From Pseudomonadota bacterium (GTDB lineage Bacteria; Pseudomonadota; Gammaproteobacteria; Burkholderiales; Burkholderiaceae_C), in assembly GCA_018240325.1 (NCBI GenBank), contig JAFEFZ010000273.1:1-45665 (forward strand): DNA of 45,665 nt, given 5' to 3'. Of this stretch, positions 32,951 to 45,107 are shown one piece after another. The notes under the pieces are model-generated. The model saw only the letters and a program-made list of their open reading frames with translations. It did no database searches and had not been told where the DNA came from. The stretch's first letter is position 1, and each line of letters begins with the position of its first letter. The translations under genes and the position numbers were made by a program.

Positions 32951-33837
32951 AACGGGTTCCCCGGGTCGTCGAAGTGCGCCTCGACGTCGGTGGGCAGCAG
33001 CTGGATCGTCGCGCGCAGGCCCGGTACCGCGCCCATCAGCGCCTGCTCGACCGCGCTGCGCAGCGCCGCCGCGCGCCGCAGCGTCCAGTCCGCCGGCAGG
33101 TGCATGTGCAGGTCGACGTACAGCCGCTGCCCCGCGCGGCGCGTGACCACGTGGTCGAAGCGGATCGTGGGGTGCGCGAACTGCGCGAGCACCTGCCGGA
33201 TCTGCGCCTGCACCGCAGGGTCGAGCGCACGGTCCATCAGGCCGTCGACGGAGCGCCGGACCAGCGATGCGCCTTCACGCAGGATGTTCAGCGCCACCGC
33301 GATCGCGATCACCGGATCCAGCCAGCGCCATCCGGTGGCCAGCACCGCGAGCAGCCCGCCGACCACGCCCACCGAGGTCCAGACGTCGGTGAGCAGGTGG
33401 CGCGCGTCGCCCTCGAGCGCGATCGAATGCGCCTCGCGCGCCTTGCGCATCATCGACCAGGCCAGCAGGCCGTTGAGCACGGTGCTCGCCACCGACAGCG
33501 CCAGGCCCCAGCCCAGAGACTCCAGCGGCTGCGGCGCCAGCAGCCGCTGCACGGCGGCCCAGACGATGGCCAGCGCCGCCACGAAGATCAGCACGCCCTC
33601 GAAGCCGCTGGAGAAATACTCGGCCTTGTGGTGGCCGTACGGGTGGTCGGCGTCGGGCGGCTGCTGCGCCCAGGTGACCATCGCCAGCGCGAAGATCGCG
33701 CCGGCCAGGTTGACCAGCGACTCCAGCGCATCCGACAACAGACTGACCGAGCCGGTGAGCCACCAGGCGCCGGTCTTCAGCGCGATCGTCGCCACCGCGA
33801 CCGCGACCGAGATCTTCAGGTAGCTGCTGACCTGCAT
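32947..33837 (-). CDS. Cation diffusion facilitator (CDF) transporter
   Basis: 296 residues. Six membrane helices plus a C-terminal cytoplasmic domain. Metal-site motifs: helix 2 [11 protein letters not shown], then [13 protein letters not shown], helix 5 [11 protein letters not shown] (HxxxD). The C-terminal ferredoxin-like domain contains [22 protein letters not shown]. Exports a divalent metal such as Zn, Fe or Mn in exchange for protons; the DALES-x2-N helix-2 motif differs from zinc-type HxxxD, so the metal is uncertain. Overlaps dtd. Confidence 0.92.
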   Translation of the reverse strand: MQVSSYLKISVAVAVATIALKTGAWWLTGSVSLLSDALESLVNLAGAIFALAMVTWAQQPPDADHPYGHHKAEYFSSGFEGVLIFVAALAIVWAAVQRLLAPQPLESLGWGLALSVASTVLNGLLAWSMMRKAREAHSIALEGDARHLLTDVWTSVGVVGGLLAVLATGWRWLDPVIAIAVALNILREGASLVRRSVDGLMDRALDPAVQAQIRQVLAQFAHPTIRFDHVVTRRAGQRLYVDLHMHLPADWTLRRAAALRSAVEQALMGAVPGLRATIQLLPTDVEAHFDDPGNPL

Positions 33838-33910
33838 CGGCCGATTGTGCCGACGGCGCCGGCGAAGCCGGCCTGACGGCCGCAGCCGCGCGCCGGCACT
33901 GCCGCAGGAT

Positions 33911-35146
33911 TCAGGCGCCGAGCGTGACGCGCGCGAACTTGCGCTTGCCGACCTGCACGACGTAGGTGCCGGCCGCCACCTTGAGCCCCTTGTCGGCGAT
34001 GGCGGCGCCGTCGATGCGCACGCCGCCCTGGTCGATCAGCCGCATCGCCTCGCTGCTGCTGGGCACGAGGCCGGCCTGCTTGAGCAGCGCGCCGATCGCC
34101 AGCGGCGCACCGCCCAGCCGCAGCGCCGGGATGTCGTCGGGCACGCCGCCGCGCGCGCGCAGCGCGAAGTCGGCCTCGGCGGCGGCGGCGGCGGCGCTGC
34201 CGTGGAAGCGCGCGGTGATCTCGTGCGCCAGCAGCAGCTTCGCCTCTTTCGGGTTGCGGCCCTGCGCGACCTCGGCACGCAGCCGGGCGATCTCGGCTTC
34301 GCTGCGGAACGACAGCAGCGTGTACCAGCGCCACATCAACTCGTCGCTGATCGACAGCAGCTTCGCGAACATCGTGTTCGCCGGCTCGCTGATGCCGACG
34401 TAGTTGCCCTTGCTCTTGCTCATCTTCTCGACGCCGTCCAGGCCTTCGAGCAAGGGCATCGTCAGGATGCACTGCGGCTCCTGGCCGTACTCGGCCTGCA
34501 GCACGCGGCCGACCAGCAGGTTGAACTTCTGGTCGGTGCCGCCGAGTTCCAGATCGGCCTTCAGCGCCACCGAGTCGTAGCCCTGCATCAGCGGGTACAG
34601 CAGTTCGTGCACGCTGATCGGTGCGCCCGACTTCAGCCGCTTGTCGAAATCGTCGCGCTCGAGCATGCGCGCCAGCGTGTAGCGCGACGCCAGCTGGATC
34701 ATGCCGCGCGCGCCCAGCGCATCGCTCCACTCGCTGTTGTAGCGGATCTCGGTGCGCGCCGGGTCGAGCACCAGGCTCGCCTGCGCGTAGTAGGTCTGCG
34801 CGTTCGCCTCGATCTGCTCGCGCGTCAGCGGCGGCCGGGTGACGTTGCGGCCCGACGGATCGCCGATCATCGACGTGAAGTCGCCGATCAGGAAGATCAC
34901 CGTGTGCCCCAGATCCTGCAGCTGGCGCATCTTGTTCAGCACCACGGTGTGGCCGAGGTGGATGTCGGGCGCGGTCGGGTCCAGGCCGAGCTTGATCCGC
35001 AACGGCTGCGCCGTCGCCTGCGAGCGTTGCAGCTTCTTCAACCAGTCGGCCTGCGGCAGCAGTTCGTCGCATCCGCGCAGCGAAACCGCCATCGCGTGCT
35101 GCACGTCGGCATTCGGCGAGGTCTCGGGCGTGGGATCTCTTGACAT
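33911..35146 (-). CDS. tyrS: Tyrosyl-tRNA synthetase
   Basis: 411 residues. Class I synthetase that charges tRNA-Tyr. Class motifs HLGH (63-66) in LDPTAPDIHLGHTVVL and KMSKS (241-245) in GVEKMSKSKGNY. A C-terminal S4-like RNA-binding domain (SSSEAMRLIDQGGVRIDGAAIADKGLKV) is present. The spacing between the class motifs and the GFDPTA-like LDPTAP point to the TyrZ-type subfamily. Divergent from the M23 peptidase gene. Confidence 0.96.
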   Translation of the reverse strand: MSRDPTPETSPNADVQHAMAVSLRGCDELLPQADWLKKLQRSQATAQPLRIKLGLDPTAPDIHLGHTVVLNKMRQLQDLGHTVIFLIGDFTSMIGDPSGRNVTRPPLTREQIEANAQTYYAQASLVLDPARTEIRYNSEWSDALGARGMIQLASRYTLARMLERDDFDKRLKSGAPISVHELLYPLMQGYDSVALKADLELGGTDQKFNLLVGRVLQAEYGQEPQCILTMPLLEGLDGVEKMSKSKGNYVGISEPANTMFAKLLSISDELMWRWYTLLSFRSEAEIARLRAEVAQGRNPKEAKLLLAHEITARFHGSAAAAAAEADFALRARGGVPDDIPALRLGGAPLAIGALLKQAGLVPSSSEAMRLIDQGGVRIDGAAIADKGLKVAAGTYVVQVGKRKFARVTLGA

Positions 35147-35174
35147 GGGTCACTTGCTCCGGGCAATTCCGGGA

Positions 35175-35201
35175 TTGAACCGGCGCAGCGGCGGCTATAC
35201 T
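35175..35201 (+). promoter_or_regulatory. Possible promoter of the M23 peptidase gene
   Basis: TATACT (35196-35201) has TTGAAC 15 bases upstream (35175-35180). The spacing is shorter than ideal. The -10 sits in the loop of a GGCGGC/GCCGCC inverted repeat. The predicted 5' leader is about 140 nt. The remaining tyrS/M23 gap shows nothing else I can name. Confidence 0.4.
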
Positions 35202-35345
35202 TCGCCGCCGCGGCCGAACTGCGCGCAATGCGTGAAGGCGGCGATTCTAGGTGCCGGCTCCGTGCAGGCGCCCTCCAATACCGGTGTTCGACAGCGCCGT
35301 TGCCCTGCGCGGCGACGGTCGGACCCGATTTGAAGGTTTGTATCG

Positions 35346-36713
35346 TTGAACAAGCTCGCACCGATCGTCGCCCTGAGCGGCACCTGGATTGCCGCCCATC
35401 GGCGCCCGCTCGGCGCGGCCTTCGCGACCCTGCTCGGCGGCTTCGCCGTCACGGCCTTCGGCGTGGCGCCGCTGTTGCCCGACCCCTCCGATCTGCCGCA
35501 GCGCGTGGTGGTCGACGAGTTGCAGCCGCAAGGCCTGCGCAGCCAGCTCGACGCGCTCGCCGAACATGATCTGGCGCTGTCGCGCACCGAACTCACCCGC
35601 GCCGGCGATACGGTCGACGCCCTGCTGCGCCGGCTCGGCGTGGCCGACGCATCGGCGGCGGCCTTCCTGCGCAGCGACCCGATCGCGCGCCGGCTGGTCG
35701 ACGGCAAGCCCGGCAAGATGGTGCAGGCCCGCGCCCGCGCCGACGGCACGCTGGTCGACCTCGTGGCGCGCTACGCCGCCCCCGATGGTGCCCAGCACCG
35801 GCCGCAGTTCACGCGGCTGACGGTGGCCCGCGACAGCAGCCGCTGGAGCAGCCGCGTCGAGACGGCGGCGCTCGTGGCGACCACCCGGCTGGCCAGCGGC
35901 ACCATCCGCAACTCGCTGTTCGCGGCCACCGACGAGGCCCGCATCCCCGAAGGGGTGGCGTCGCAGCTGGCCGAGATCTTCGCCGCCGACATCGATTTCC
36001 ACCGCGAGCTGAACAAGGGCGACACCTTCAGCGTCGTCTACGAAACCTTCAGCGCCGACGGCGAGCCGGTGACCTGGATGCCGGCTGCCGGCCGCGTGCT
36101 GTCGGCCGAGTTCAGCAGCGGCGGGCGCACCCACACCGCACTGTGGTTCCCCGATGCCTCGGGCCGCGGCGCCTACTTCGGCTTCGACGGCCGCAGCAAG
36201 CGCCGATCGTTCCTGGCCAGCCCGCTGGAGTTCTCGCGCGTGACTTCGGGCTTCGCGATGCGCCTGCACCCGCTGCTGCGCGACTGGCGCGCGCATCGCG
36301 GGGTCGACTACGGCGCGCCGGTCGGCACCACCGTGCGCTCGGTCGGCGACGGCGTGGTCGATTTCGCCGGCTGGCAGAACGGCTACGGCAACGTGGTCCA
36401 GGTGCGGCACGCCAACGAGCGCAGCACGCTGTACGCGCACATGAGCCGCATCGACGTGCACAAGGGGCAGGCCGTCGAGCAAGGCCAGCGCGTCGGCGCG
36501 GTCGGCATGACCGGCTGGACCACCGGCCCGCATCTGCACTTCGAGTTCCGCGTCAACGGCGTGCACCAGGATCCGCTGGTTCTGGCCAAGGCTGCGATGC
36601 CGGCCCAGATCGACCCGAAGGCGAAGCACCAGTTCGCAGGCGCGTCGCGCAGCGCGAAGCTGCAGCTCGAGCTGGCCCAGACCCTGGCCGGCAACCGCCC
36701 CAGTTTCGAGTAA
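35346..36713 (+). CDS. M23-family peptidoglycan peptidase (MepM-like)
   Basis: 455 residues from a TTG with GAAGG upstream. Envelope enzyme that cleaves peptide cross-links of murein. One N-terminal membrane anchor (about 22-43; [23 protein letters not shown]), a LysM/OapA-like middle domain ([17 protein letters not shown]), then the LytM metalloprotease domain with all zinc and catalytic residues: HRGVDYGAP (His317, Asp321) and GPHLHFEF (His396, His398). So it should be active, unlike EnvC-type activators. Its stop overlaps anmK by one base, pairing a murein hydrolase with an anhydro-MurNAc recycling kinase. Confidence 0.94.
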   Translation: MNKLAPIVALSGTWIAAHRRPLGAAFATLLGGFAVTAFGVAPLLPDPSDLPQRVVVDELQPQGLRSQLDALAEHDLALSRTELTRAGDTVDALLRRLGVADASAAAFLRSDPIARRLVDGKPGKMVQARARADGTLVDLVARYAAPDGAQHRPQFTRLTVARDSSRWSSRVETAALVATTRLASGTIRNSLFAATDEARIPEGVASQLAEIFAADIDFHRELNKGDTFSVVYETFSADGEPVTWMPAAGRVLSAEFSSGGRTHTALWFPDASGRGAYFGFDGRSKRRSFLASPLEFSRVTSGFAMRLHPLLRDWRAHRGVDYGAPVGTTVRSVGDGVVDFAGWQNGYGNVVQVRHANERSTLYAHMSRIDVHKGQAVEQGQRVGAVGMTGWTTGPHLHFEFRVNGVHQDPLVLAKAAMPAQIDPKAKHQFAGASRSAKLQLELAQTLAGNRPSFE

Positions 36714-37870
36714 TGCCGCTGCCGCCGCGGCAGGCGGCGATGGACTGCTGCATCGGGTTGATGTCCGGCACTTCGCTGGACGGCGTCGATGGCGTGCTGG
36801 CCGCATTCGCCGCCGGCCCTGAAGCTGCCGCCCCGCAGATCCTGGCGCACGCCCACGCCGGGTTCGACCCCGCACTGCGCACGACACTGCTGGCCTTGAA
36901 CCGCAGCGGCCCGGACGAGCTGCACACCGCCGCACTGGCGGCCAATGCGGTGATGCGCGTGTACGCCCGGGTGATCGACGATCTCGTCGCCGCCGCCGGC
37001 ATCAGCCGCCGCCGGATCCGGGCGGTGGGCGCGCACGGCCAGACCGTACGCCATCGACCGCAGGAATTCGACGGCAACGGCTACACGCTGCAGCTGGTCA
37101 ACGGCGCGTTGCTGGCCGAGCTCGGCGGCATCGACGTGGTCTGCGATTTCCGCAGCCGCGACCTGGCCGCGGGCGGCCAGGGTGCGCCGCTGGTGCCGGC
37201 GGTGCATGCGGCGCTGTTCGGCGAGGCCGGCCGCGCGGTGGCGGTGCTCAACCTCGGCGGCATCGCCAACCTGACGCTGCTGCCGGCCGACGGGCAGGTG
37301 CAGGGCTTCGACTGCGGGCCCGGCAACGCGCTGCTCGACCACTGGTGCGGGCGCCACCTCGGCCTGCCCTTCGACGACGGCGGCCGCTGGGCCGCCGGCG
37401 GGCGCGTCGACCCGGCGCTGCTGCAGCGGCTGCTCGCCGAGCCCTTCCTCGAACGTGCGCCGCCCAAGAGCACCGGCCGCGACCTGTTCAATCCAGCGTG
37501 GCTGGATGCGGCGCTGGCATCGACGGGCACCGCTGCCGCACCGCGGCTGGCACAGGACGTGCAGGCCACGCTGGCGCAGTTCAGCGCCTGCGCGGCCGCC
37601 GATGCGCTGCGGCGCCACCTGCCGGCGGCATCACGTCTGCTGGTCTGCGGCGGCGGCGCCGCCAATGCCGACTTGCTGGAGCGGCTGCAGGCGCTGCTGC
37701 CGGGGGTCGCGATCGCCGACACCGCGTCGCGCGGCGTGCCGCCGCAGCAGGTCGAGGCGCTGGCCTTCGCGTGGCTGGCGCGCGCCTTCGTCGAACGCCA
37801 GCCGGGCAACCTGCCGGCGGTGACGGGCGCACGCGGGCCGCGGATCCTGGGCGCGCTGTACCCGGCCTGA
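36713..37870 (+). CDS. anmK: Anhydro-N-acetylmuramic acid kinase
   Basis: 385 residues. Phosphorylates and hydrolyses 1,6-anhydro-MurNAc to MurNAc-6-phosphate in cell-wall recycling. N-terminal ATP-binding motif [14 protein letters not shown] (15-28). Further family blocks: [53 protein letters not shown], and [15 protein letters not shown]. Start ATG shares its A with the upstream TAA, so translation is coupled to the M23 gene. Converges on erpA. Confidence 0.95.
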   Translation: MPLPPRQAAMDCCIGLMSGTSLDGVDGVLAAFAAGPEAAAPQILAHAHAGFDPALRTTLLALNRSGPDELHTAALAANAVMRVYARVIDDLVAAAGISRRRIRAVGAHGQTVRHRPQEFDGNGYTLQLVNGALLAELGGIDVVCDFRSRDLAAGGQGAPLVPAVHAALFGEAGRAVAVLNLGGIANLTLLPADGQVQGFDCGPGNALLDHWCGRHLGLPFDDGGRWAAGGRVDPALLQRLLAEPFLERAPPKSTGRDLFNPAWLDAALASTGTAAAPRLAQDVQATLAQFSACAAADALRRHLPAASRLLVCGGGAANADLLERLQALLPGVAIADTASRGVPPQQVEALAFAWLARAFVERQPGNLPAVTGARGPRILGALYPA

Positions 37871-37953
37871 GCGGCCGGCATCACGCTGACACCGGGCCGG
37901 CATCGGGCCGGGGCGACCCGAGGCGGCGGCCGCCGCTGCCCGAGCCTGCGTGT

Positions 37954-38328
37954 TCAGGCGGTGAAGCTCGAGCCGCAGCCGCAGGTGGTGTTGGCGTTCG
38001 GATTGCGGATCACGAACTGCGCGCCCTGCAGGTCTTCCTTGTAGTCGATCTCGGCGCCGACCAGGTACTGCAGGCTCATCGCGTCGATCAGCAGCGTGAC
38101 GCCGTTCTTCGTCATCTGCGTGTCGTCGTCGTTGATCACCTCGTCGAAGGTGAAGCCGTACTGGAAGCCCGAGCAGCCGCCGCCCTGCACGAACACGCGC
38201 AGCTTCAGCTCGGGGTTGCCCTCCTCGGCCACCAGTTCGGCCACCTTGGCGGCGGCGCTGTCGGTGAAGATCAGCGGCGCCGGCATCTCGGCAACGCTGC
38301 TGGCGGCGGTTTCGATCACGGCGCTCAT
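37954..38328 (-). CDS. erpA: Iron-sulfur cluster insertion protein ErpA
   Basis: 124 residues. A-type carrier that delivers Fe-S clusters to apoproteins, including those of isoprenoid synthesis. The three cluster-ligand cysteines are present: [13 protein letters not shown] (Cys52) and TTCGCGSSF (Cys116, Cys118). The start ATG at 38328 has GGAAAG before it; a longer frame runs upstream through the rpsI terminator and is rejected. It lies downstream of rpsI in the same direction but behind its terminator. Confidence 0.95.
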   Translation of the reverse strand: MSAVIETAASSVAEMPAPLIFTDSAAAKVAELVAEEGNPELKLRVFVQGGGCSGFQYGFTFDEVINDDDTQMTKNGVTLLIDAMSLQYLVGAEIDYKEDLQGAQFVIRNPNANTTCGCGSSFTA

Positions 38329-38369
38329 GCTCTTTCCTGACTGGTTCAGTGGGATATGGGCGCCGATTA

Positions 38370-38403
38370 TGAAACAACAACGGCCGGGCTTGCACCCGGC
38401 CGT
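38370..38403 (-). terminator. Rho-independent terminator of the rplM-rpsI operon
   Basis: Read on the minus strand: ACGGCCGGG-TGCAAG-CCCGGCCGT (9-bp perfect stem, 38380-38403), then TGTTGTTTC. It starts 25 bp after the rpsI stop and separates the ribosomal operon from erpA. Confidence 0.85.
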
Positions 38404-38427
38404 CGTCAAGCCAGCGCGGCGCGCCGG

Positions 38428-38820
38428 TCAGCGCTTGCTGAACTGCGGGCGGCGGCGCGCGCCGTGCAGGCCGACCTTCTTGCGCTCGACCTCGCGGGCG
38501 TCGCGGGTCACGAAGCCGGCCCGGCTGAGCTCGCCCTTGAGCGCCGCGTCGTAGTCGATCAGCGCGCGCGTGATGCCGTGGCGCACCGCGCCGGCCTGGC
38601 CCGATTCGCCGCCGCCGTGGACGTTGACCTTGATGTCGAAGGCGGCGTCGTTGGCGGTCAGCAGCAGCGGCTGGCGCACGATCATGATCGAGGTCTGGCG
38701 GCCGAAGTATTCGTCCAGCGCCTTGCCGTTGACGGTGATCCGGCCGCTGCCGCGCTTCAGGAACACGCGGGCCACGGAAGATTTGCGACGGCCGGTGCCG
38801 TAATTCCAGTCTCCGATCAT
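38428..38820 (-). CDS. rpsI: 30S ribosomal protein S9 (uS9)
   Basis: 130 residues, standard length. N-terminal [22 protein letters not shown] and the C-terminal tail [10 protein letters not shown], which reaches the ribosomal P site, are complete. Start ATG overlaps the rplM stop by ATGA. Second gene of the conserved rplM-rpsI operon. Confidence 0.98.
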   Translation of the reverse strand: MIGDWNYGTGRRKSSVARVFLKRGSGRITVNGKALDEYFGRQTSIMIVRQPLLLTANDAAFDIKVNVHGGGESGQAGAVRHGITRALIDYDAALKGELSRAGFVTRDAREVERKKVGLHGARRRPQFSKR

Positions 38821-39260
38821 CGCGCGCTCCCGCCCAGCTCGAGCATCTTCGGTTGTTGCGCGGTGTGCGGGTGCTCGGCCCCGGCGTACACCTTCAGCTT
38901 CTTGATCATCGCGTAGCCCAGAGGGCCCTTGGGCAGCATGCCCTTCACTGCCTTCTCCAGCGCGCGGCCGGGGTGGCGGGCCTGCATGTCCTGGAACGAC
39001 GTGCGCGTGATGCCGCCCGGATAGCCGGAGTGCCGGTAGTAGAACTTGTCGGTGGCCTTGCTGCCGGTGACGCGCAGCTTGGCGGCATTGACGATGACGA
39101 TGTAGTCGCCGGTATCGACGTGAGGCGTGTAGATGGCCTTGTGCTTGCCGCGCAGTCGGCGTGCCACTTCGCTGGCGACACGTCCGAGCACCTGATCGGT
39201 GGCATCGAGCACAAACCACTCGTGCTTCACCTCGGCCGGCTTGGCGCTGAAGGTCTTCAT
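38817..39260 (-). CDS. rplM: 50S ribosomal protein L13 (uL13)
   Basis: 147 residues, about five longer than usual (tail LELGGSAR). [30 protein letters not shown] and [26 protein letters not shown] are diagnostic. GAGGG lies just before the ATG. The leader runs through about 185 bp upstream; TATACT on the minus strand (39445-39450) is the best -10, but no good -35 is seen. In E. coli L13 represses its own operon through the mRNA leader; whether this leader does so is unknown. Confidence 0.97.
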   Translation of the reverse strand: MKTFSAKPAEVKHEWFVLDATDQVLGRVASEVARRLRGKHKAIYTPHVDTGDYIVIVNAAKLRVTGSKATDKFYYRHSGYPGGITRTSFQDMQARHPGRALEKAVKGMLPKGPLGYAMIKKLKVYAGAEHPHTAQQPKMLELGGSAR

Positions 39261-39444
39261 GAGGGTCTCGGTTGGGAACTGGCCGCCGCTCGCCGGCGGC
39301 CGACGACGGCCGTTCGGACTTGCCGCCCGCCCTCGGCACCGCTTGTAGGGTTGCGGTCTCTCGGGTCGCGCGGCTTCGGCGCTCGCGGCGCCGATCGCAG
39401 GCCGTGCCTGCCAGTCCACCCCGCCGTATGCGGGCAAGCCGGTG

Positions 39445-39450
39445 AGTATA
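39445..39450 (-). promoter_or_regulatory. Probable -10 of the rplM-rpsI promoter
   Basis: TATACT on the minus strand, about 185 bp before rplM. It is back to back with the TAGAAT of the metH unit (39477-39482), so the two promoters overlap in opposite directions. The stretch 39261-39440 is the rplM leader; it holds GC-rich inverted repeats but no gene. Confidence 0.35.
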
Positions 39451-39476
39451 CCGCCACGGGGCTTCTCGCAGCTGCC

Positions 39477-39482
39477 TAGAAT
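39477..39482 (+). promoter_or_regulatory. -10 of the riboswitch-metH transcript
   Basis: TAGAAT at 39477 predicts initiation at about 39489, directly at the 5' edge of the SAH aptamer. No consensus -35 is visible 17 bases upstream. Confidence 0.45.
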
Positions 39483-39490
39483 GCAGGGCT

Positions 39491-39585
39491 TCCCGAGGAG
39501 CGTTGCGACGGCTGCCGCGAACGGTGCGCCGCCAGGCTCGGGACGCCGCCGGCCGCTTCGGGCCGCGGCCGCCAACGGCGCTCAC
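39491..39585 (+). ncRNA. S-adenosylhomocysteine (SAH) riboswitch upstream of metH
   Basis: The strongly conserved SAH aptamer blocks occur in order: CCCGAGGAGCGTTGC (39492-39506), GCCAGGCTCGGG (39531-39542), AACGGCGCTCAC (39574-39585). CCCGAG pairs with CTCGGG (39537-39542), and GAGCG (39498-39502) pairs with CGCTC (39579-39583) as the long-range pseudoknot. A GC hairpin with a TTCG loop fills the variable stem (about 39546-39570). This class binds SAH and switches on ahcY or metH genes in Proteobacteria, especially Betaproteobacteria. About 70 nt separate it from the metH start. Confidence 0.93.
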
Positions 39586-39654
39586 CCCCGCCCGGGCACC
39601 GGGCGCCGCGGGTGGGCCGCGGCGCAGCAGGCCCGCGGCTTCGAGGAGCCCGAC

Positions 39655-42432
<2,778 letters not shown>

Positions 42433-42596
42433 CGGCGCACTGGGTGCGGCGCCATCGCTGCGGCGCCGTTGCAACGGCAAGGCGGCGCGGCGGCGCTGCC
42501 GGCAGCCGCCGCGTCAGCACGGCAGGCTACAGTCGCGGACGACGACGCGCCGCGGCGCGGCCGCCGGCGATCCAACAGCATCCAAGGAGGATTTTC

Positions 42597-43175
42597 ATGA
42601 ACCAAGCCAAACGCCATTTCGTCCTCGCCGCGAGTTCGCTCGCCGCGCTGTCGCTCCTGTCGGCCTGCACGACCACCAGCAGCGGCGGCGGCGACCCCGA
42701 AGCGCAGCGCAAGGCGATCGACGCCGGCGCCGACAGCGCGCTGGCGCGCCTGTACTCGCAGCAGCGGGGCTCGAAGGAACTGGTCGAATCGGCGCGCGGC
42801 GTGCTGGTGTTCCCGTCCTTCGGCTCGGCCGGCTTCATCGTCGGCGGCGGCAGCGGCCGCGGCGTGCTGCGGGTCGGCGACAAGTCCGACGGCTACTTCC
42901 GCATGACCGAAGCCTCGGTCGGCCTGCTCGCCGGCGCGCAGTCGCAGGCGGTGTTTCTGCTGTTCATGACCGACAACGCGCTCAACCGCTTCCGCAACAG
43001 CAGCGGCTGGACCATCGGCGCCGACGCCAACGTCTCCATGCTCACCGTCGGCGCCAACGCGCAGATCACCTCGCAGACGGCGCAGCAGGAGGTCATCGGC
43101 TTCGTGATGACCAACAGCGGCCTGATGGGCAATATCAGCCTGAACGGCAACCGCGTGACGCGCCTGGGCCTGTGA
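42597..43175 (+). CDS. YSC84/SYLF-domain lipoprotein
   Basis: 192 residues. Lipoprotein signal with lipobox LLSAC (Cys24), then the Ysc84-type lipid-binding domain: ALARLYSQQRGSKELVESARGVLVFPS, GGGSGRGVLRVGDKSDGYFRMTEASVGLLAGAQSQAVFLLFMTDNALNRF, and ADANVSMLTVGANAQI. Bacterial members are envelope proteins of unclear function. AAGGAGG lies 8 bp before the ATG. It stands alone between metH and comM; the 164 bp before it hold only GC inverted repeats and a TACAGT that could be a -10. Confidence 0.9.
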   Translation: MNQAKRHFVLAASSLAALSLLSACTTTSSGGGDPEAQRKAIDAGADSALARLYSQQRGSKELVESARGVLVFPSFGSAGFIVGGGSGRGVLRVGDKSDGYFRMTEASVGLLAGAQSQAVFLLFMTDNALNRFRNSSGWTIGADANVSMLTVGANAQITSQTAQQEVIGFVMTNSGLMGNISLNGNRVTRLGL

Positions 43176-43271
43176 TCGCTCCGGCGGGGCGGCGCAGGGT
43201 TTCGGCGCCGCCCGGCGGCCGCCGGCGCATTGCCATGCGTTGCCGGGCAAGGCCCCGGCCGCAGCGCGCGC

Positions 43272-43336
43272 AAACGGCCTGACGCAGCGGCCTGACGCAG
43301 CGGCTTGATACAGCGGCCTGATGCAGCGGCTTGATG
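43272..43336. repeat. 13-bp tandem repeat between convergent genes
   Basis: Five adjacent 13-bp units of consensus CAGCGGCYTGAYG (43272-43284 degenerate, then 43285, 43298, 43311 and 43324 as starts). The last unit continues into CCGCTG, giving a hairpin CAGCGGC-TTGAT-GCCGCTG (43324-43342). It lies in the gap between the YSC84-type gene and comM; no gene is seen in 43176-43367. Confidence 0.9.
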
Positions 43337-43367
43337 CCGCTGGGGCGCCGCAGCCGGCCAGCCGCGG

Positions 43368-44885
43368 CTACAGCACGCGCCGGTACTGCAGCGCTTCGGC
43401 CACGTGCACGGTGCCGATGGCCGGGGCGCCGTGCAGGTCGGCGATCGTGCGTGCCACGCGCAGCGCGCGGTGCAGCGCGCGGCTCGACCATCCCAGCCGC
43501 TGCGCCGCGCTGCGCGCGAAGGTCGCGGCCGCCGGGTCGAGCGCGCACAGATCGTCCAGCCGCGCCGCGTCGATCGCCGCATTCGCCGCGCCCTGGCGCT
43601 GCAGCTGGCGCGCACGCGCGGCGGCCACGCGCGCCGCCACCGCCGGGCTCGGCTCGCCGTCGGGCGCGGCCAGCAGCGCCTCGGGCGCGACCGCGGTGAC
43701 CTCGACCTGCAGGTCGATGCGGTCGAGCAGCGGCCCCGACAGCCGCGCACGGTAGCGCGCCACCGCGTCGGGCGCGCAGCGGCAGCTGCGGCCCAGCGCC
43801 GCCGGCGCGCCCAGCCAGCCGCAGGGGCAGGGGTTCATCGCCGCCGCCAGCTGGAAGCGCGCCGGGAACGCGGCCTGGCGCGCCGCGCGCGAGATCGTGA
43901 TCGCGCCGCTTTCCAGCGGTTCGCGCAACGCCTCGAGCGCGGCGCGCGGGAACTCGGGCAGCTCGTCGAGGAACAGCACGCCGCCGTGCGCCAGCGAGAT
44001 CTCGCCCGGGCGCGGCGGCGAGCCGCCGCCCACCAGCGCCACCGCGCTGGCCGAATGGTGCGGTGCGCGAAACGGCCGCTGGCCGAAGCGCGCGTCGTCG
44101 AAGCCGGCGCTGGCCAGGCCCTGGATCGCCGCGCTGGCCAGCGCCTCGTCGTCGGTCATCGGCGGCAGCAGCGCCGGCAGCCGCTGCGCCAGCATCGACT
44201 TGCCGGTGCCCGGCGGGCCGACCAGCAGCAGGCTGTGGCCGCCGGCCGCGGCGATCTCGAGCGCGCGCTTGGCCTGCACCTGGCCCTTGACGTCGCGCAG
44301 ATCGGCGGCGGGCGCCGCCGCCGCAGCCGGCGTCGGCTGCGCGCGCGCCAGCGGCTGTGCGGCATCGCCCGGCTGCAGCGCCTGCACCACCTGCAGCAGG
44401 CTGTCGGCGGCGCGCACGTCGATGCCGGCGACGCGCGCCGCGGCCGCGGCGCTGGCCGACGGCAGCACCAGCACGCGCGGTTCGGCCGCCGCACGCATGC
44501 CGAGCGCCAGCGCGAGCGCGCCGCGCACCGGCCGAAGCTCGCCGGCCAGCGACAGCTCGCCGGCGAATTCGTGGCCGGCCAGCCGCGCCGGCTCGATCTG
44601 TCCGCTGGCGGCCAGGATGCCCAGCGCGATCGGCAGGTCGAAGCGGCCCGATTCCTTCGGCAGGTCGGCCGGCGCCAGGTTGACCGTGATGCGCTTGTTG
44701 TGCGGGAAGGCGAAGCCGCTCTGCGCGAGCGCGGCGCGCACCCGCTCGCGCGACTCCTTCACCTCGGTCTCGGCCAGCCCCACCAGCGTGAAGCTGGGCA
44801 GGCCGTTGGCCAGGTGCACTTCGACGGTGACCGGCTGCGCCTGCAGCGCATCGAGCGCACGGCTGTGGACGACGGCGAAGGACAT
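43368..44885 (-). CDS. comM: ComM/YifB-family AAA+ ATPase (Mg chelatase-like)
   Basis: 505 residues. Hexameric helicase that promotes branch migration during integration of DNA taken up by natural transformation. N-terminal Lon-protease-like domain without catalytic residues (LVGLAETEVKESRERVRAALAQSGF, 35-59). The AAA+ core has Walker A GPPGTGKS and a Walker B-type GGVLFLDELPEF. PFRAPHHSASAVALVGGG is also conserved, and so is the cysteine cluster MNPCPCGWLG...CRC. C-terminal LSGPLLDRIDLQVEV and SSRALHRALRVARTIADL are typical. Presence of comM suggests, but does not prove, transformability. Confidence 0.95.
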   Translation of the reverse strand: MSFAVVHSRALDALQAQPVTVEVHLANGLPSFTLVGLAETEVKESRERVRAALAQSGFAFPHNKRITVNLAPADLPKESGRFDLPIALGILAASGQIEPARLAGHEFAGELSLAGELRPVRGALALALGMRAAAEPRVLVLPSASAAAAARVAGIDVRAADSLLQVVQALQPGDAAQPLARAQPTPAAAAAPAADLRDVKGQVQAKRALEIAAAGGHSLLLVGPPGTGKSMLAQRLPALLPPMTDDEALASAAIQGLASAGFDDARFGQRPFRAPHHSASAVALVGGGSPPRPGEISLAHGGVLFLDELPEFPRAALEALREPLESGAITISRAARQAAFPARFQLAAAMNPCPCGWLGAPAALGRSCRCAPDAVARYRARLSGPLLDRIDLQVEVTAVAPEALLAAPDGEPSPAVAARVAAARARQLQRQGAANAAIDAARLDDLCALDPAAATFARSAAQRLGWSSRALHRALRVARTIADLHGAPAIGTVHVAEALQYRRVL

Positions 44886-44944
44886 GGCTGCGCATCATGC
44901 CAGTGCCCATGCCGATGCTGCGGCGCCGGCGCAAGCCGGCGAAC

Positions 44945-44959
44945 GCACGCCGGCGGTGC
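44945..44959. promoter_or_regulatory. NtrC-like enhancer site
   Basis: GCAC-N7-GTGC (44945-44948 and 44956-44959) matches the NtrC dimer spacing. Its centre is about 107 bp before the transcription start expected from the sigma-54 promoter, a usual enhancer distance. Confidence 0.5.
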
Positions 44960-45007
44960 GCGCGGCGCGATTTCGGGGCGTCGCCGGCTGCTTCAGGGGC
45001 ACGCCGC

Positions 45008-45030
45008 GCGCCGATTGGGTGAATCGGCGC
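45008..45030. promoter_or_regulatory. Inverted repeat just upstream of the sigma-54 promoter
   Basis: GCGCCGATT-GGGTG-AATCGGCGC has perfect 9-bp arms and ends two bases before the -24 element. It could be an operator for a second regulator. Confidence 0.4.
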
Positions 45031-45032
45031 CG

Positions 45033-45048
45033 TGGCACGGTTTCTGCA
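45033..45048 (+). promoter_or_regulatory. Sigma-54 (RpoN) promoter of the TorF-type porin gene
   Basis: TGGCACGGTTTCTGCA matches the consensus TGGCAC-N5-TTGCA except for one base (C for T at -15). The invariant GG (45034-45035) and GC (45046-45047) are correctly 12 bases apart. A start near 45059 and a 49-nt leader follow. Confidence 0.8.
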
Positions 45049-45107
45049 TATGACCCGGCGTGGATCGATTCAAGCGCCTGAAACCCTTGCACCCCGGAGC
45101 CATCACC

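Noticed and set aside
39483-39654. Cobalamin riboswitch upstream of the B12-dependent metH
   Set aside because: No B12 box (GCCACTG) or other cobalamin aptamer landmark is present; the sequence fits the SAH aptamer at every conserved block.
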